From Paramarasmius palmivorus (lineage: Eukaryota > Basidiomycota > Agaricomycetes > Agaricales > Marasmiaceae): 19,942 bases of DNA. The translations under genes and the position numbers were made by a program. Position 1 is the first letter of the stretch; each line of letters begins with the position of its first letter. The notes beneath the pieces are model-generated. The model saw nothing but the letters and a program-made list of their open reading frames with translations, searched no databases and was not told the origin of the DNA. The stretch is from positions 1 to 19,942 of the forward strand of contig JAYKXP010000368.1 in NCBI GenBank assembly GCA_037176845.1. Direction: 5' to 3'. Positions 8,656-19,404 of this stretch are shown piece after piece.

Positions 8656-11535
8656 TCAAGGAACGATTCCAGGAGCCATTCCAGGAGGATTGAACATGGG
8701 ACCGTCGGTGTCAAAGGGCACGCCCTACATATGATGTATGATGTTAAATCAGATAGTACGAGAGAGATGGGGACTAACCTCGTCTGGTTTATCATGTGGC
8801 TTGACTTTCTTCCATAAACCTCTGAAACCAGTGTCTCTTTCTGTAAAGGGCAGGTTGAACAACAGGCCTGGGTACAATATGGATAGGCGACTCACTACTC
8901 GCAGATGCATAAGCCGCTGCTGCAAGTACGTCCAGCACTCGCTCCTTGACAACAGGGTTTGTTTTGGAATCGGTCAGTAAATCCTCCAAGGTGTCTAAAA
9001 ACTTGCGCGATGTTGATTGTGCAATGAAGACTTCGTTGGAATTTCGGAGCATAATTGCCCAAAGCTGGGATCAACAATTAGATCAATATCAGAAGCGAAC
9101 AGGTGTGCAATTACCCTTCCGGCACTCAACTGCATTGACGGCTCACCATACTTGAATTCTCGACGTAATCCACGAACGGCTTCTTTTGCTTGAATTTCGC
9201 TGGAAGAAGCACGCTCGCAGACATCCAAGACGAGTGCCCAATCCTCTTGATATGTTGCGGTGAGGTAGCCTGGACATGAGCTGTCAGTGCTGAGAACAGA
9301 TCAAGACGCAGTGATACTGACCAATAGACTTTGTTAAATCGCCCGGAGTTTCTTCGCCTCGTCCGCCTACGAGCTGCCCTGACCCATGACCTCTGTCCCT
9401 GTGTGAATGATCCTTCTCCTTCTCCTTGTCTCTGTCAAGGTTCCAGCTTTGGAACCATCCACCGCCACCATCCTTCTTCTTCATAGGACGTTCGGATATG
9501 TTGCCCCGAGGCCCATGAACAGTCATACTGGAAGCATCAAAACTCTCCTGGGTCAGCAACGAGTTGACACTTCCAAAACGTTGCTCGAGGACTATGCTGG
9601 GACGCGCTGGTGTTGGCACAGCATCACCAGATGCAGAGGGGTGATGTCCGTGTCCATTTCCATGGTGAGTGTGTGGAAGTGAGGGATCCAATGCACGTAA
9701 AATGCCCAACGCAGGCTGATTCGCAGTCGGAGAATCATCTGGGAGTAGATTTCCATAAGGCAATTGAGAAGCGGGGGGTTGGGGGTGATCGACGAGGTCG
9801 TACGACACCGACTCGTCCAGGTCTTCTACCGAAGTGCGTACTGGACGTGAATGCGAAGGCGGAGATACTGATCCAGGGCCATACGAGTAGGAGCCGGGGT
9901 TCTCTTTCCTCGGATGGGTTAGTAGTTGCTGTCGTTGGGCTTTGCCGGGAGTGGGTGGCAAGGGTCGGTATCTTCTAGTGGGAGTATCGCCAGCGATTGA
10001 CTCGTAGTTTGGTGGTTTTCGGAGTGTACCTCCCCAGGATCGCCTTGTCTGTAGCCTCTCATGGGATTGAGCTAAGAAAGTGAACACCTGCCGGCTGTTC
10101 GACGGCATGTCCGTCTCTTGAACATTGAGCCAGATGTGTTTCGAAATTTTCAAATCCCATGGTGGTGCAGAGTCGATGGCCCCGAATAAAGAGCGGAGAC
10201 GATGTTCCAACGTGTCAATGTCCGGTCTGGATGATGAATTCATGGCCCAACATTGGTTCATGAGCGTCCATATATCATCATCCAACTCGGTGTTGCCAGC
10301 GGGACGAGAAGGACGGTCTCCGTTCACAACTCTGAGGATTACCGCAGCATCTAAACGTAGTTCGTGGAACGGGCGAAGTCCAGTGTATATCTAGCCGTGC
10401 ATCAGGAAGTATACACGATAGATAGAGTGACCAACGTACCTCATAACATACGCAACCGAATGCATAGATATCGCTTTCATACGATGGTCTTGATGCATGA
10501 TTCAGGAGCTCCGGAGCAAGCCACCGAGGTGTTCCGCCTAGTAAAGCACTTGTCGAGGTCATCCTCAATACCTCTCCTTCCGCTACATATGACAGACCAA
10601 AATCCGCCACTATTGCTCTACCAGTCTTTGTAATCAACACATTCGCCTTTCACCGGAGAGTTCAGAGATGGTGCAGAAAATAAATGTTGCAGCGACTCAC
10701 TCCTTTGAGGTCTGCATGAACGATCTTCATTTGATGCAAATGCTGAAGACCGTTCGCAACGTCGAAAACCTAATATTAACCTGTGTCAACGAATGAGGGA
10801 AGCACTTGGGCCTATCAACATACCAAATGGCGATGGTCCACCTCCGTTCGCGGCGTGCGCTCAAGGAATTGGATCAGGTTCCCATTCTCCGCCCACGGAG
10901 AAATGAGGCATAATTGTTGTTTGCTTTCAGTGAGAAAGAAGAGACCAAGGAACGGCAGAAGATTAGGATGATCAAGTTGTCTCCACACAATCGCTTCTCG
11001 CACAAAATTCTATGTGTGGGATGAGTAGGGCTAAAAGTAATCGACACTGTACACACACCTTTAGGACCTTTTTAATGTCGGAACTTTGATAGAGCCTCAC
11101 TACTTTCAAGCACACCACCTCTTGCGCCTCTTCAGAATGAATTCCACCTTTCCAAATCTCTGCAAACCCTCCGGAAGCTACTGCATGTTCCCCGAGCTTT
11201 TCCACGTTCCTTATGGTCAAGCACTGTGGGTAAAGATTCGATTGACGTGAAAGTCTGAGGACTGCCTTTAGGATTGTGGAGCGAAGTTGAGGAGATGTAT
11301 TCGGAGAAGTTGTTAACTGATTCAACCAGGCTTTAGTCTAGTCTCAACAGGAAGAAGCTGGATTACTCACCAATTGAAGAACATCTAAAAGTGCCTGTGC
11401 GAGCTCTCCTTCCTGGGAAACCAGATTTCGATATTCAACCTCGTCATGTAGAATGGCGTCCAGTTGTTTCGAAACTGCTTCGCTTTCGAGGTCGCTGAAC
11501 ATAGGTTTCGGTTTTCCTTGAAAAAACTTCTTCAT
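8656..11535 (-). CDS. Kinase copy B: TKL kinase with proline-rich linker and VHS domain (802 aa)
   Basis: Ten exons: 11535-11371, 11316-11059, 11009-10824, 10769-10701, 10646-10440, 10390-9322, 9269-9115, 9064-8896, 8840-8779 and 8724-8656 (TGA). Introns are 49-55 nt, all GT-AG, and phases close at 803 codons. Residues 1-95 are a helical N-terminal region (QEGELAQALLDVLQL). The kinase domain covers about 96-365: loop ASGGFAEIW, K126, alpha-C E146, catalytic loop HADLKGAN with D223 and N228 (Arg of HRD replaced by Ala), DFG 241-243, APE 270-272, R350. The linker (about 366-648) has PPNY (421-424, PPxY type), RPLPPTP (437-443, class I SH3-ligand type), and a Lys/Glu/His-rich segment before the VHS. 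The VHS domain covers about 648-780 (DWALVLDVCERAS, KEAVRGLRREFKYGEP, LWAIMLRNS, FLDTLEDLL, GFRGLWKKVKP). The kinase and linker share one exon, so the fusion is not an annotation artefact. The C-tail is about 33 residues shorter than in C and D because of a TGA. The ATG at 11535 is conserved in all copies. Confidence 0.9.
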
Positions 11536-12101
11536 CCTTGATGGTTGGTAGTTGGACGTTGCCCAGTGAGCTGACACCTGGAAATGGCGATGTCCATCAT
11601 AAAGATGGGAGTGCTAATTCTTCCATCGTGTACTGTCCGGTTGCTATAACGATAAACCGTGACTAGCACTCGTATGATTGCACGTCTGGAGATGGCATAG
11701 GGCAAGAATCAACCCGAACGAGGCCAATGTGGAAAGCGTTGAGCTGGATATGAGGGTTCGCATTGGTGGTAGTGTTGTAACGGGGGTTATACATAATGGA
11801 TAGAGTGAGCGAACAAGTCATCCCAGTCGGATTCATAGAATAGACTGGAAGTGAGGTAAGAGTCGTCGCTGGTGTTGTGTAGCGAAGGAAATATGAAACG
11901 ACGTGGTAGAGGATGAATGCATATGATAGCCGAAGCAGGTGTGACTTCGCAAGAGCGCTGAAGCGCTGAAGACTTAGAGAACATGTGCGAATCGGCGGCA
12001 TGACTGTACTGTATACAGATTCGGATTGGACAGAACTGAGAAGCTCGTGGCCGTGATACAGCTTTGTCTGTCGATAATTTCTGAAAGCAATATGAGGCTC
12101 G
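11536..12101 (-). promoter_or_regulatory. Upstream region of kinase B and 3' flank of kinase C
   Basis: No gene. The first 110 nt upstream of the B start codon are nearly identical to the region upstream of copy C (15252-15361), so the duplication unit includes the likely promoter and 5' UTR. Part of the spacer (about 11760-11880) also resembles 7925-8045, the sequence upstream of the broken HMG box, including a frame MYNPRYNTTTNA. I see no clear TATA box. Confidence 0.45.
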
Positions 12102-12107
12102 TTTATT
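12102..12107 (-). promoter_or_regulatory. Candidate polyadenylation signal of kinase C
   Basis: AATAAA on the minus strand, about 145 nt after the kinase-C stop, in the same sequence context as in copy B. Confidence 0.55.
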
Positions 12108-12250
12108 CTTCGATAATTTACTGCTAAGTATATCCTATCTGGAGCTCGAAAACTGAGGTCCAGCTTGATTGGTTCCCTGCATGATCACCCCAAATCTCGA
12201 CCTGCTACCGTTTTCCACCTCGAAGTCGACGTCCATTCCAGTCATACACA

Positions 12251-15200
12251 TTATCCGTCGTATCGTATTTTGCCATTATGGAGTTCTGAGCTGGTTGATG
12301 TCGAGATAGACGTTTGCGATGGATTATTCAGCAACTGGAGATCCACTATTGAAGGACGATTGGCATCAGCCACTACAGGAGGAATGAACATGGGATCGTC
12401 GGTGTCGAAGGGCACGCCCTACATATGTATTATGGTGTACGATGTTAGATCAAATAGTACGAGAGAGATGGGACTGACCTCGTCTGGTTTGTCATGTGGC
12501 TTGACCTTTTTCCATAAACCTCTGAAACCAGAGTCTTTTGCTGTAAAGGGCAGATCGAATAACAGGCCTGGGTACAATATGGATAGATGACTCACGACCT
12601 GCAGATGCATAAGCTGCTGCTGCAAGTACGCCCAGCACTCGCTCCCTGACAACAGGGCTTGTTTCGGAACCGGTCAGTAAATCCTCCAAGGTATCTAGAA
12701 ATTTGCGCGATGTTGATTGTGCAATGAAGACTTCGTTGGAATTTCGGAGCATAATTGCCCAAAGCTAGAATCAACAGTTAGATCAATATCAAAAGCAAAC
12801 AGGTGTGCACTTGCCCTTGCGGCACTCAACTGCGCTGATGGCTCACCATACTTGAATTCTCGACGTAATCCACGAACGGCTTCTTTTGCTTGAATTTCGC
12901 TGGAAGAAGCACGCTCGCAGACATCCAAGACGAGTGCCCAATCCTCTTGACCAGTCGCGGTGAGGTAGCCTGGATATGAGCTGTCAGTGTTGACAATAGA
13001 TCAAGACGCAGTGATACTGACCAATACACCTTGTTAACTCGCCCGGAGTTTCTTCGTCTCTTCGTCCTACGAGCTGCCATGACCAACGACCTCTGTCCCT
13101 GTGTGAATGATCCTTCTCCTTCTCCTTGTTCCAGCCTCGGAACCATCCACCGCCACCATCCTTCTTCATAGGACGTTCAGATATGCTGCCCTGAGGCCCA
13201 TGAATAGTCGTACTGGAAGCATCAAAACTCTCCTGGGTCAGCAATGAGCTGACACTTCCAAAACGTTGCTTGACACTTATACTGGGACCCGCCGGTGTTG
13301 GCAAAGCATCAACAGATGCAGAGCGGTGATATCCGTGTCCATTTCCATGGTGAGAGTATGGAAGCGAGGGGCCCAATGCACGTGAAACGCCCAACGCAGG
13401 CTGCTGTGGGGGTGCTATAGGCTGATTTGCGGCTGGAGAATCATCTGGGAATAGATTTCCATAAGGCAATTGAGGAGCAGGGGGTTGGGGGTGAAACAGA
13501 GGATCGACGGGGTCGTACGACGCCGACTCATCCAGGTCTTCTGCCGAAGAATTGTGTACTAGATATGAATGCGAAGGCGGAGATACTGATCCAGGGCCAT
13601 ACGAGTAGGGGCCGGGGTTCTCTTTCCTCGGATGGGTTAGTAGTTGCTGTCGTTGGGCTTCGCCAGGAGTGGGTGGCAAGGGTCGGTATCTTCTAGTGGG
13701 AGTATCTCCAGCGATTGACTCGTAGTTAGGTGGTCCTCGGAGTGTACCTCCCCAGGCTCGCCTCGTCTGTAGCCTTTCATGGGATTGAGATAAGAAAGTG
13801 AATACCTGCCGGCTGTTCGACGGCATGTCCGCCTCATGAAAATTGAGCCAAATGTGTTTTGAGATCTTCAAATCCCATGAAGGTGAGGAGTCGATGGGTC
13901 CGAATAAAGAGCGGAGACGGTGTTCCAACGTGTCAATGTCTGGTCTAGATGATGGATCCGCGACCCAACATTGGTTCATGAGCGCCCATATGTCATCATC
14001 CAATTCACAAACGTGAGCGGGACGGGAAGGACGTTTTCCGTTCACAACTTCTAGGATCACGGCAGCGTCTACACGCAGCTCGTAGAATGGACGAAGTCCG
14101 GTATATATCTAGCTGTGCATCAGCAAGCACGCAAGATTGAGTATCAGCAACACACCTCATAGCATACGCAACCAAACGCGTAGATGTCGCTCTCATATGA
14201 TGGTCCCGTTAGGTGGTTTAGGAGCTCCGGAGCAAGCCATCGAGGTGTTCCGCCTAGAAATGCACTTGATGAGGTCATCATCAGTACTTCGCCTTCTGCT
14301 ACATATGAAAGACCAAAATCCGCCACTACTGCTCTACCAGCCTTTGTAATCAACACATTGGCCTTTCACAAGGAATTTCAGAAATGGCGTGGAAATAAAC
14401 GTTGCAACGACTCACCCCTTTCAGGTCTGCATGGATGATCTTCATTTGATGCAGATGCTGAAGGCCATTCGCAACGTCCCAGACCTGATAACAGCAATGT
14501 ATGTCAATGGATGAGAGAGTTGCTTGAGTCTACCAACATACTAAATGTTGATGTTTCACATCCGTTTGTGGCGTACGCTCCAGAAATTGAATTAGATTCC
14601 CGTTCTCTACCCATGGGGAAATGAGGCATAGTTGTTGTTTGCTTTTAGCGAGAAAGAAGAGACCAAGGAACGGTAGAAGATTAGGATGCTCAAGTTGTCT
14701 CCATACGATTGCTTCCCGCATAAAATTCTGTGTGAGGGATAGTGAGCAGGATTTCAAGATAACAGAAATTATATACGCACTTTCAGGAGTTTTTCGACAT
14801 TGGAGGTTTGGTATAGTTTTACGACTTTCAAGCACACAACCTCCTGCGACGCTTCGATTCCGCCTTTCCAAATCTCTCCAAACCCTCCGGAAGCTACCGC
14901 ATGTTCCCCGAGCTTTTCCACATTCCTTATGGTCAAACACTGTGGATAAAGATTCGATCGCCGCGAAAGTCTGAGCACTGCCTTTAGGATTGTGGAGCGA
15001 AGTTGAGGAGATGTATTCGGAGAAGTTGTTAACTGATTCAACAAGGCTTTAGTCTAGTCTCAACAGGAAGAATCTCGATTATTCACCAGTTGAAGAACAT
15101 CTAAAAGTGCCTGCGCGAGCTCTCCTTTCTGGGAAACCAGATTTCGATATTCGACCTCGTCATGTAGAATGCCGTCCAGTTGTTTCAAGACTACTTCGCT

Positions 15201-15251
15201 TTTGAGATCGCTGGGTATAGGTTTCGGTTTTCCTTGAAAAAACTTTTTCAT
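12251..15251 (-). CDS. Kinase copy C: TKL kinase with proline-rich linker and VHS domain (839 aa)
   Basis: Ten exons: 15251-15087, 15032-14781, 14727-14542, 14484-14416, 14362-14156, 14108-13022, 12969-12815, 12764-12596, 12540-12479 and 12418-12251 (TAA), closing at 840 codons. Domain order is as in B: N-terminal helix region, kinase (about 94-363; Gly loop ASGGFGEIW with the third glycine kept, K124, D221, DFG 239-241, APE), linker with PPNY (419-422) and RPLPPTP (435-441), basic-acidic KEKEKDHSHRDRGR segment, VHS (about 652-784), then a 55-residue tail rich in Ser/Thr and Asn that B has lost. Compared with B the linker has a small insertion of Pro/Gln-rich sequence (IAPPQQPALG). Intron 7 (12814-12765) starts with GC (AGG|gcaagt), a known non-canonical donor; the same site in B is GT. 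All catalytic residues expected for an active kinase are present except the HRD arginine, which is Ala (HAD). Confidence 0.92.
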
Positions 15252-15796
15252 CCTTGGTGGTTGGTAGTTGGACGTTGCCCAGTGAGCTGACACCTGGAAA
15301 TGGCGATGTCCATCATAAAGATGGGAGTGCTAATTCTTCCATCATGTACTGTCCGGTTGCTATGACAGTAAACCGCAACTAGCACTTGTGGTGGTTGCGC
15401 GTGTGGAGATGGCATAGGTCAAGAATTGACCCGAACGAAGCCAATGTGGAAGACGTTGAGCTGGGTATGATGGTTCGCATTGGTGGTAGTGTCGTAACGA
15501 TGGTGAAGATGGAGTGAGTGAACGATCATCCCAGTCAGATTCATAGAATGAACTGGAAGTAAGAGTCGTCGCTGGTGTTATAGCGAAACGATGTGGTGGA
15601 GGATGAATGCATATGATAGCCGAAGGAGTTGGAGGTGACTTTGGCAAGTGCTGAGCGCTGAAGACTTGGAGAACTGCGAGACGGGTATGTGCGAATCGCT
15701 GTACTGTATACAGATTCGGATTGGACAGAACTGAGAAACTCATGGCCGTGATACAGCTTTCTCTGTCGATAATTTCTGAAAGTAACATGAGGCTGG
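15252..15796 (-). promoter_or_regulatory. Upstream region of kinase C and 3' flank of kinase D
   Basis: No gene. The first 110 nt are nearly identical to the kinase-B upstream region, and the rest is a diverged copy of the same spacer. The gaaggaaatat motif has been lost here. Confidence 0.45.
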
Positions 15797-15802
15797 TTTA
15801 TT
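15797..15802 (-). promoter_or_regulatory. Candidate polyadenylation signal of kinase D
   Basis: AATAAA on the minus strand about 150 nt after the kinase-D stop, in the block shared with copies B and C. Confidence 0.5.
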
Positions 15803-15952
15803 ATTCAATAATTTACTGCTAGTACATCCTATCTTGAGCTCGAAAACCGAGGTCTGGCTTGACTGATTCCTTCACATGGTCACCCCAAATCTCGACGATA
15901 CTATTTCTGCCACTTTCTCCTTCAAATTCGACATTCATTCCAGTCATACACA

Positions 15953-18900
15953 TTAGCCGTCGTATCGTATTTTGCCATTATGGACTTCTAAGCTGGTTGA
16001 TGTCGAGATAGACGTTTGCGATGGATTATTCAGCAGTGGCTGGAGATCCACCATTGAAGGACGATTGGCAGCGGCCACTACAGGAGGGTTGAACATGGCA
16101 TCGTTGGTGTCAAAGGGCACGCCCTACATATGACGCATGATGTTAGATTATATAGTACGAGAGAGATGGGACTAACCTCGTCTGGTTTATCATGTGGTTT
16201 GACTTTCTTCCATAAACCTCTGAAACCAGTGTCTTTTTCTGTAAAGGGCGGGTCGAACAAGAGGCCCGGGTACAATATGGATAGGTGACTCACTGCTCGC
16301 AGATGCATACGCTGCTCCTGCAAGTATGTCCAGCATTCGCTCCCTGACAACTGGGCTTGTTTTGGAACTGGCCAATAAATCCTCCAAGGTATCTAGAAAT
16401 TTGCGCGATGTTGATTGTGCAATGAAGACTTCGTTGGAATTTCGGAGCATAATTGCCCAAAGCTAGAATCAACAGTTAGATCAATATCAAAAGCAAACAG
16501 GTGTGCACTTGCCCTTGCGGCACTCAACTGCGCTGACGGCTCACCATACTTGAATTCACGACGTAATGCAAGAACGGCTTCTTTTGCTTGAATTTCGCTG
16601 GAAGAAGCACGCTCGCAGACATCCAAGACGAGTGCCCAATCCTCTCCACCTGTTGCGACGAGGTAGCCTGGATATGAGCTGTCAGTGTTGACAATAGATC
16701 AAGACGCAGTGATACTGACCAATACACCTTGTTAACTCGCCCGGAGTTTCTTCGTCTCTTCGTCCTACGAGCTGCCATGACCAACGACCTCTGTCCCTGT
16801 GTGAATGATCCTTCTCCTTTCTCCTTGTTTCCAGCTCGGAACCATCCACGCCACCATCCTTCTTCATAGGACGTTCAGATATGCTGCCCTGAGGCCCTTA
16901 AATAGTCGTACTGGAAAGCATCAAAACTCTCCTGGGTCAGATCAATGAGCTGACACTTCCAAACGTTGCTTGACACTTTATACTGGGACCTTCGCCGGTG
17001 TTGGCAAAGCATCAACAGATGCTAGAAAGCGGAGAGGTGATATCATGCGTGTCCATTTCCATGGTGAGAGTATGGAAGCGAGGGGCCCAATGCACGGTGT
17101 AAACGCCCGCAACGCAGGCTGCTGTGGGGGGTGGCTATAGGCTGATTTGTCGGCGGAGAATCATCTGGGAATAGATTTTCATAAGGCAATTGAGGAGTCG
17201 GGGGGGTTGCGGGTGAAACAGAGGATCGACGGGGTCGTACGAGCCGACTCATCCAGGTCTTCTACCGAAGAAGTGTGTAGCACTCGATATGAATGCGAAG
17301 GCGGCGATACTGATCCAGGGCCATACGAGTAGGGGCCGGGGTTCTCTTTCCTCGATGGGTGTAGTAGTTGCTGTCGTTGGCTTCGCCGGGTGGGGGTGGC
17401 AAGGGTCGGTGTATCTTCTAGTGGGAGTATCTCCAGCGATTGGCTCGTAGTTTAGTGGTCCTCGGAGTGTTACCTCCCCCAGGATCGCCTCGTCTGTAGC
17501 CTTTCATGGGATTGAGATAAGAAAGTGAACACCTGCCGGCTGTTCGACGGTATGTCCGCCTCTTGAACATTCAGCCAGATGTGTTTCGAAATTTTCAGAT
17601 TCCATGGTGGTGCAGAGTCGATGGCCCCGAATAAAGAGCGGAGACGACGTTCCAACGTGTCAATGTCCGGTCTGGATGATGAATCCATGGCCCAACATTG
17701 GTTCATGAGCGTCCATATATCATCATCCAACTCAGTGTTGACTAGCCGGACGAGAAGGAGCGGGTGGCCCTCCATGCACAACTCTGAGGATTACCGCAGC
17801 AATCTAAACTAGTTCGTGGAACGGGCGAAGTCCAAGTGTATACCTAGCCGTGGCATCAGGAAATATACACGATAGATGAGAGTGAACAACGTACCTCATA
17901 ACATACGCAACCGAATGCATAGATACGGCTTCATACGATGGGCTTGACGCATGATTCAGGAGGCTCCGGAGCAAGCCGTTTTCTCGATGAGTTGTTCCGT
18001 TCCATATTGGCCACGGCACTATGTTCGAAGGTCATCCTCAAGACCTCCTTCCTCGCTACGATGATGACAGCCAAAATCGTGCCACTATTGCTCTTCCAGT
18101 GCTTCGGTAATCAACACAGTCGCCTTTCACCCGGAGACTTCAGGATGGTGTAGAAAGTAAATGGTTCAGCGACGACACTCCTTTGAGGGGCCGCATGGAG
18201 ACGGGACTATCATTTCGATGTGCAGAGGGGGTTGGAAGACCGTTCGCAACGTCGAAACCTAATATTAACCACTTGTGTCAAACGAAATAAGTACTTGACC
18301 TACAACATACAAAACGGCGTTGGTCAGCCGCCGTTCGGCGGCGTGCGCTCAGGAATATGATCAGGTGTTCTCCCATTGCTCTAGCCACGGAGAAATGGAG
18401 GCAAATTTGTTGTTGGCGTTTCAGTGAGAAAGAAGGAGACCAAAGGAATGCAGAAGGATTAGGGATTGCTCAAGTTTTGTCTCCACAAGAATCGCTTTCT
18501 CGCACAAAATTCTATACGCGAGATGAGTAGGGCTAAAAGATAATCGACACTGTACACACACCTTTAGAACCTTTTCAATGTCGGAACTTTGATAGATCCT
18601 CACTACTTTCAAGCACACCACCTCTTGCGACCCTTCAGAATCAATTCCACCTTTCCAAATCTCTGCAAACCCTCCGGAAGCTACCGCATGTTCTCCTAGC
18701 TTTTTCACGTTCCTTATTGTCAAGCACTGTGGGTAAAGATTCGATTGCCGCGAAAGTCTGAGCACTGCCTTTAGGATTGTGGAGCGAAGTTGAGGAGATG
18801 TATTCGGAGAAGTTGTTAACTGACTCAACAAGGCTTCAGTCTAGTCTCAAATTTCAACAGGAAGGAGCTGGATTACTCACCAATTGAAGAACATCTAAAA

Positions 18901-19075
18901 GTGCCTGTGCGAGCTCTCCTTCCTGGGAAACCAGATTTCGATATTCGACCTCGTCGTGTAGAATGTCATCCAGTTGTTTCAGGATTGCTTCACTCTCGAT
19001 AAACTTGAAACTTGAAAGGGACTGCCGAGGTCCCGTTTCGAGAGGTTTCGGGTTTCTCGCGAAAAGCTTTTTCAT
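15953..19075 (-). pseudogene. Kinase copy D: kinase-VHS gene with indel-ridden middle (pseudogene or poor sequence)
   Basis: Both ends are clean. Exon 1 is 19075-18881 (ten residues longer than in B, start MKKLFARNPKP) and exon 2 is 18819-18562. Exon 6 ends at 16720. Exon 7 is 16667-16513, exon 8 is 16462-16294, exon 9 is 16238-16177, and exon 10 is 16123-15953 (TAA), with phases matching copy C. Between about 16815 and 18540 single-base insertions and some deletions occur every 10-40 nt against both B and C, breaking exons 3, 4, 5 and most of 6. Only 17781-17470 reads well (CWAMDSSSRPDIDTL). As given it cannot encode a kinase. The abrupt borders of the damage, with intact exons and splice sites on either side, suggest low-quality consensus over a real gene rather than decay. 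The kinase half is B-like and the linker and exon 7 are C-like. Intron 7 has the GC donor, as in C. Confidence 0.8.
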
Positions 19076-19404
19076 CCTTGGTGGTTGATAGCTGTATGTT
19101 GTTCAGTGTTTGAGATCTAGAATGACGATGTTCACCACCAGAGATGGTTGAAGAGCGCTGAATTAGCAGCGTGTAGAGATATGGTCGATTTCTGTAAGTT
19201 CATGTATTGCTTCCATCATGTGCTAACTGTGTGATTGCGCCCTATTACGGTGGACGGGGCGACTAGCACTTGTATGGTAGAAGGTGGTCGCGGTATGTGG
19301 AGATGTGTAGGTTAAGAATGACGAGCCTGTCGGAGTCTGTGAATGTGCTAAGAAGTGATCGCATGGTTGAAGCCTCAGTGAGGTGAAGTTACGAGTTAGG
19401 AACG
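19076..19404. other. Spacer between kinase D and P450
   Basis: No gene. Parts still match the upstream regions of copies B and C (for example gactagcacttgtatgg near 19260), so it is the diverged promoter region of kinase D plus the 3' flank of the P450. Confidence 0.4.

Larger units (their letters stand above)
8656..19075 (-). repeat. Tandem array of three kinase-VHS genes, unit about 3.7 kb
   Basis: Equivalent points recur at near-constant spacing. Start codons are at 11535, 15251 and 19075. Last-exon acceptors are at 8724, 12418 and 16123. Each unit carries the gene plus its spacer, including the upstream block (about 11540-11650 and 15255-15361, nearly identical) and the 3' AATAAA block. 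All copies point the same way. Copy A (4473-6474) and the relic at 6965-7425 are older, more diverged members on the left side. Confidence 0.9.

Noticed and set aside
9610..9978. Plus-strand open frame of about 120 codons
   Set aside because: It lies antisense to the linker exon of kinase B, has no domain, and its counterpart in copy C is shorter. It is a shadow of the GC-rich, proline-coding exon.
12165..12590. Plus-strand open frame of 141 codons
   Set aside because: It overlaps the last two kinase-C exons and 3' flank in antisense and is broken in copies B and D, so it is not under selection.
8656..19075. CRISPR-like or satellite repeat
   Set aside because: The repeats are whole genes of about 3.7 kb with coding sequence, not short direct repeats with spacers.
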